A stretch of 64,000 nucleotides of DNA, taken from the NCBI RefSeq assembly GCF_014905175.1, contig NC_057788.1, positions 4,960,001-5,024,000 of the forward strand. Direction: 5' to 3'. Positions 63,321 to 64,000 of this stretch are shown piece after piece (the stretch's first letter is position 1; every line of letters begins with the position of its first letter). Origin of the DNA: Aphidius gifuensis (lineage: Eukaryota; Arthropoda; Insecta; Hymenoptera; Braconidae). The translations under genes and the position numbers were made by a program. The notes beneath the pieces are model-generated. The model worked only from the letters and a program-made list of their open reading frames with translations, was not told the DNA's origin and made no database searches.

Positions 63321-64000
63321 AACCATCAACTACCTATATGTATTTTAAAACCACGGAAAAATTATTTTTCTTTTATATTTCCTCACGGAAGACCATATAA
63401 AAATTTTCTTCAATTTTTCCTCTATTTTTCTTTCTATTTTAGTTATTTATTATTCAACCAAAAAAATCTAGCTTATATATTTTAATTACTTATTTTTCAT
63501 TTTATATTATTATTTTTATTTGAATTGCATTTCGCAAGTTGGACAATAGAGTATGATTATTTTAGGTGTGCAGTATACAAAAAATATACAAGTAGTATAA
63601 TAATTTTTATTTATAATATTATATTGAGGAATAAAAAAGAAAAAAAAAACTTATGCGCAATAGAAATATTGTACAATATGCATTGCACGCGCAGCCAATC
63701 CATATGCGTTGTAATATTTTTTTTTTACATTTTTTATTTTTCTATTTGAATATATATGCATTAGTATATACGACGAAGGATTTGTGTCTATATATCTATT
63801 TATAATGTATACGTTTTGTCTACATATATATCACTGACACGAGGCAATTGTTTTGTTTACTTCAATTACTTAGTTTTTTCTTTTTTTTTTTTATTATTAT
63901 TTTGCGACACTTGTTGACCTACCTGATAGTCAACACAAATTTACTTTATCATGATAATTTATGTTTTATGTTAAAAACATGTACATGTAAATGCATTTTT
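63321..64000. other. Non-coding, AT-rich; window end
   Basis: No gene, RNA or structured repeat recognised in the last ~680 bp. Confidence 0.5.

Overview
This window is very A+T-rich eukaryotic DNA, by eye well over 70% A+T, with dozens of A or T homopolymers of 10 bases or more. It holds one gene I can defend: a SoxC-class HMG-box transcription factor (Drosophila Sox14, vertebrate SOX4/SOX11/SOX12 group) on the + strand. The organism is most likely an insect. A small AT-rich species such as a parasitoid wasp would fit, but the genus cannot be read from the sequence. There are no bacterial features, no CRISPR array, no rRNA or tRNA gene that I can recognise, and no complete transposon.

Layout. 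1-612: four decaying copies of a ~152-bp tandem repeat, followed at 699-715 by a GC-rich 7-bp-arm hairpin. 716-28094: about 27 kb of non-coding DNA upstream of the gene, with short GC-richer islands. It includes a perfect palindrome GTTACGTAAC beside CACGTG at 24935-24952 and a CTCF-like site at 19879-19890. 28095-29392: a TATAAAA box, an inferred ~1.17-kb 5' leader almost free of ATG triplets, and coding exon 1 (34 codons). 29393-52199: a single 22.8-kb phase-0 intron containing several candidate regulatory islands. The best are three CACGTG boxes plus a consensus ETS site in 62 bp at 36762-36823, and a TATA/initiator/splice-donor arrangement at 31754-31850. 52200-53606: coding exon 2 (468 codons), with the HMG box, low-complexity Ser, Asn/His/Gln and Thr tracts, three psi-K-x-E motifs and the SoxC C-terminal motif. 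53607-64000: a probable 3' UTR and then non-coding DNA. That last stretch includes a 158-bp nested inverted repeat at 55910-56067, whose core folds like a microRNA precursor, and a GC-richer block near 62.8-63.3 kb.

The spliced product is 502 residues. Exon 1 ends ...DATQ and exon 2 begins TKKNNPNHIKRP..., joined in phase 0. An in-frame TGA 18 bp before the ATG fixes the start. Everything else of interest here is inferred cis-regulation of this one developmental gene, or structure in non-coding DNA. I found no multi-gene system.
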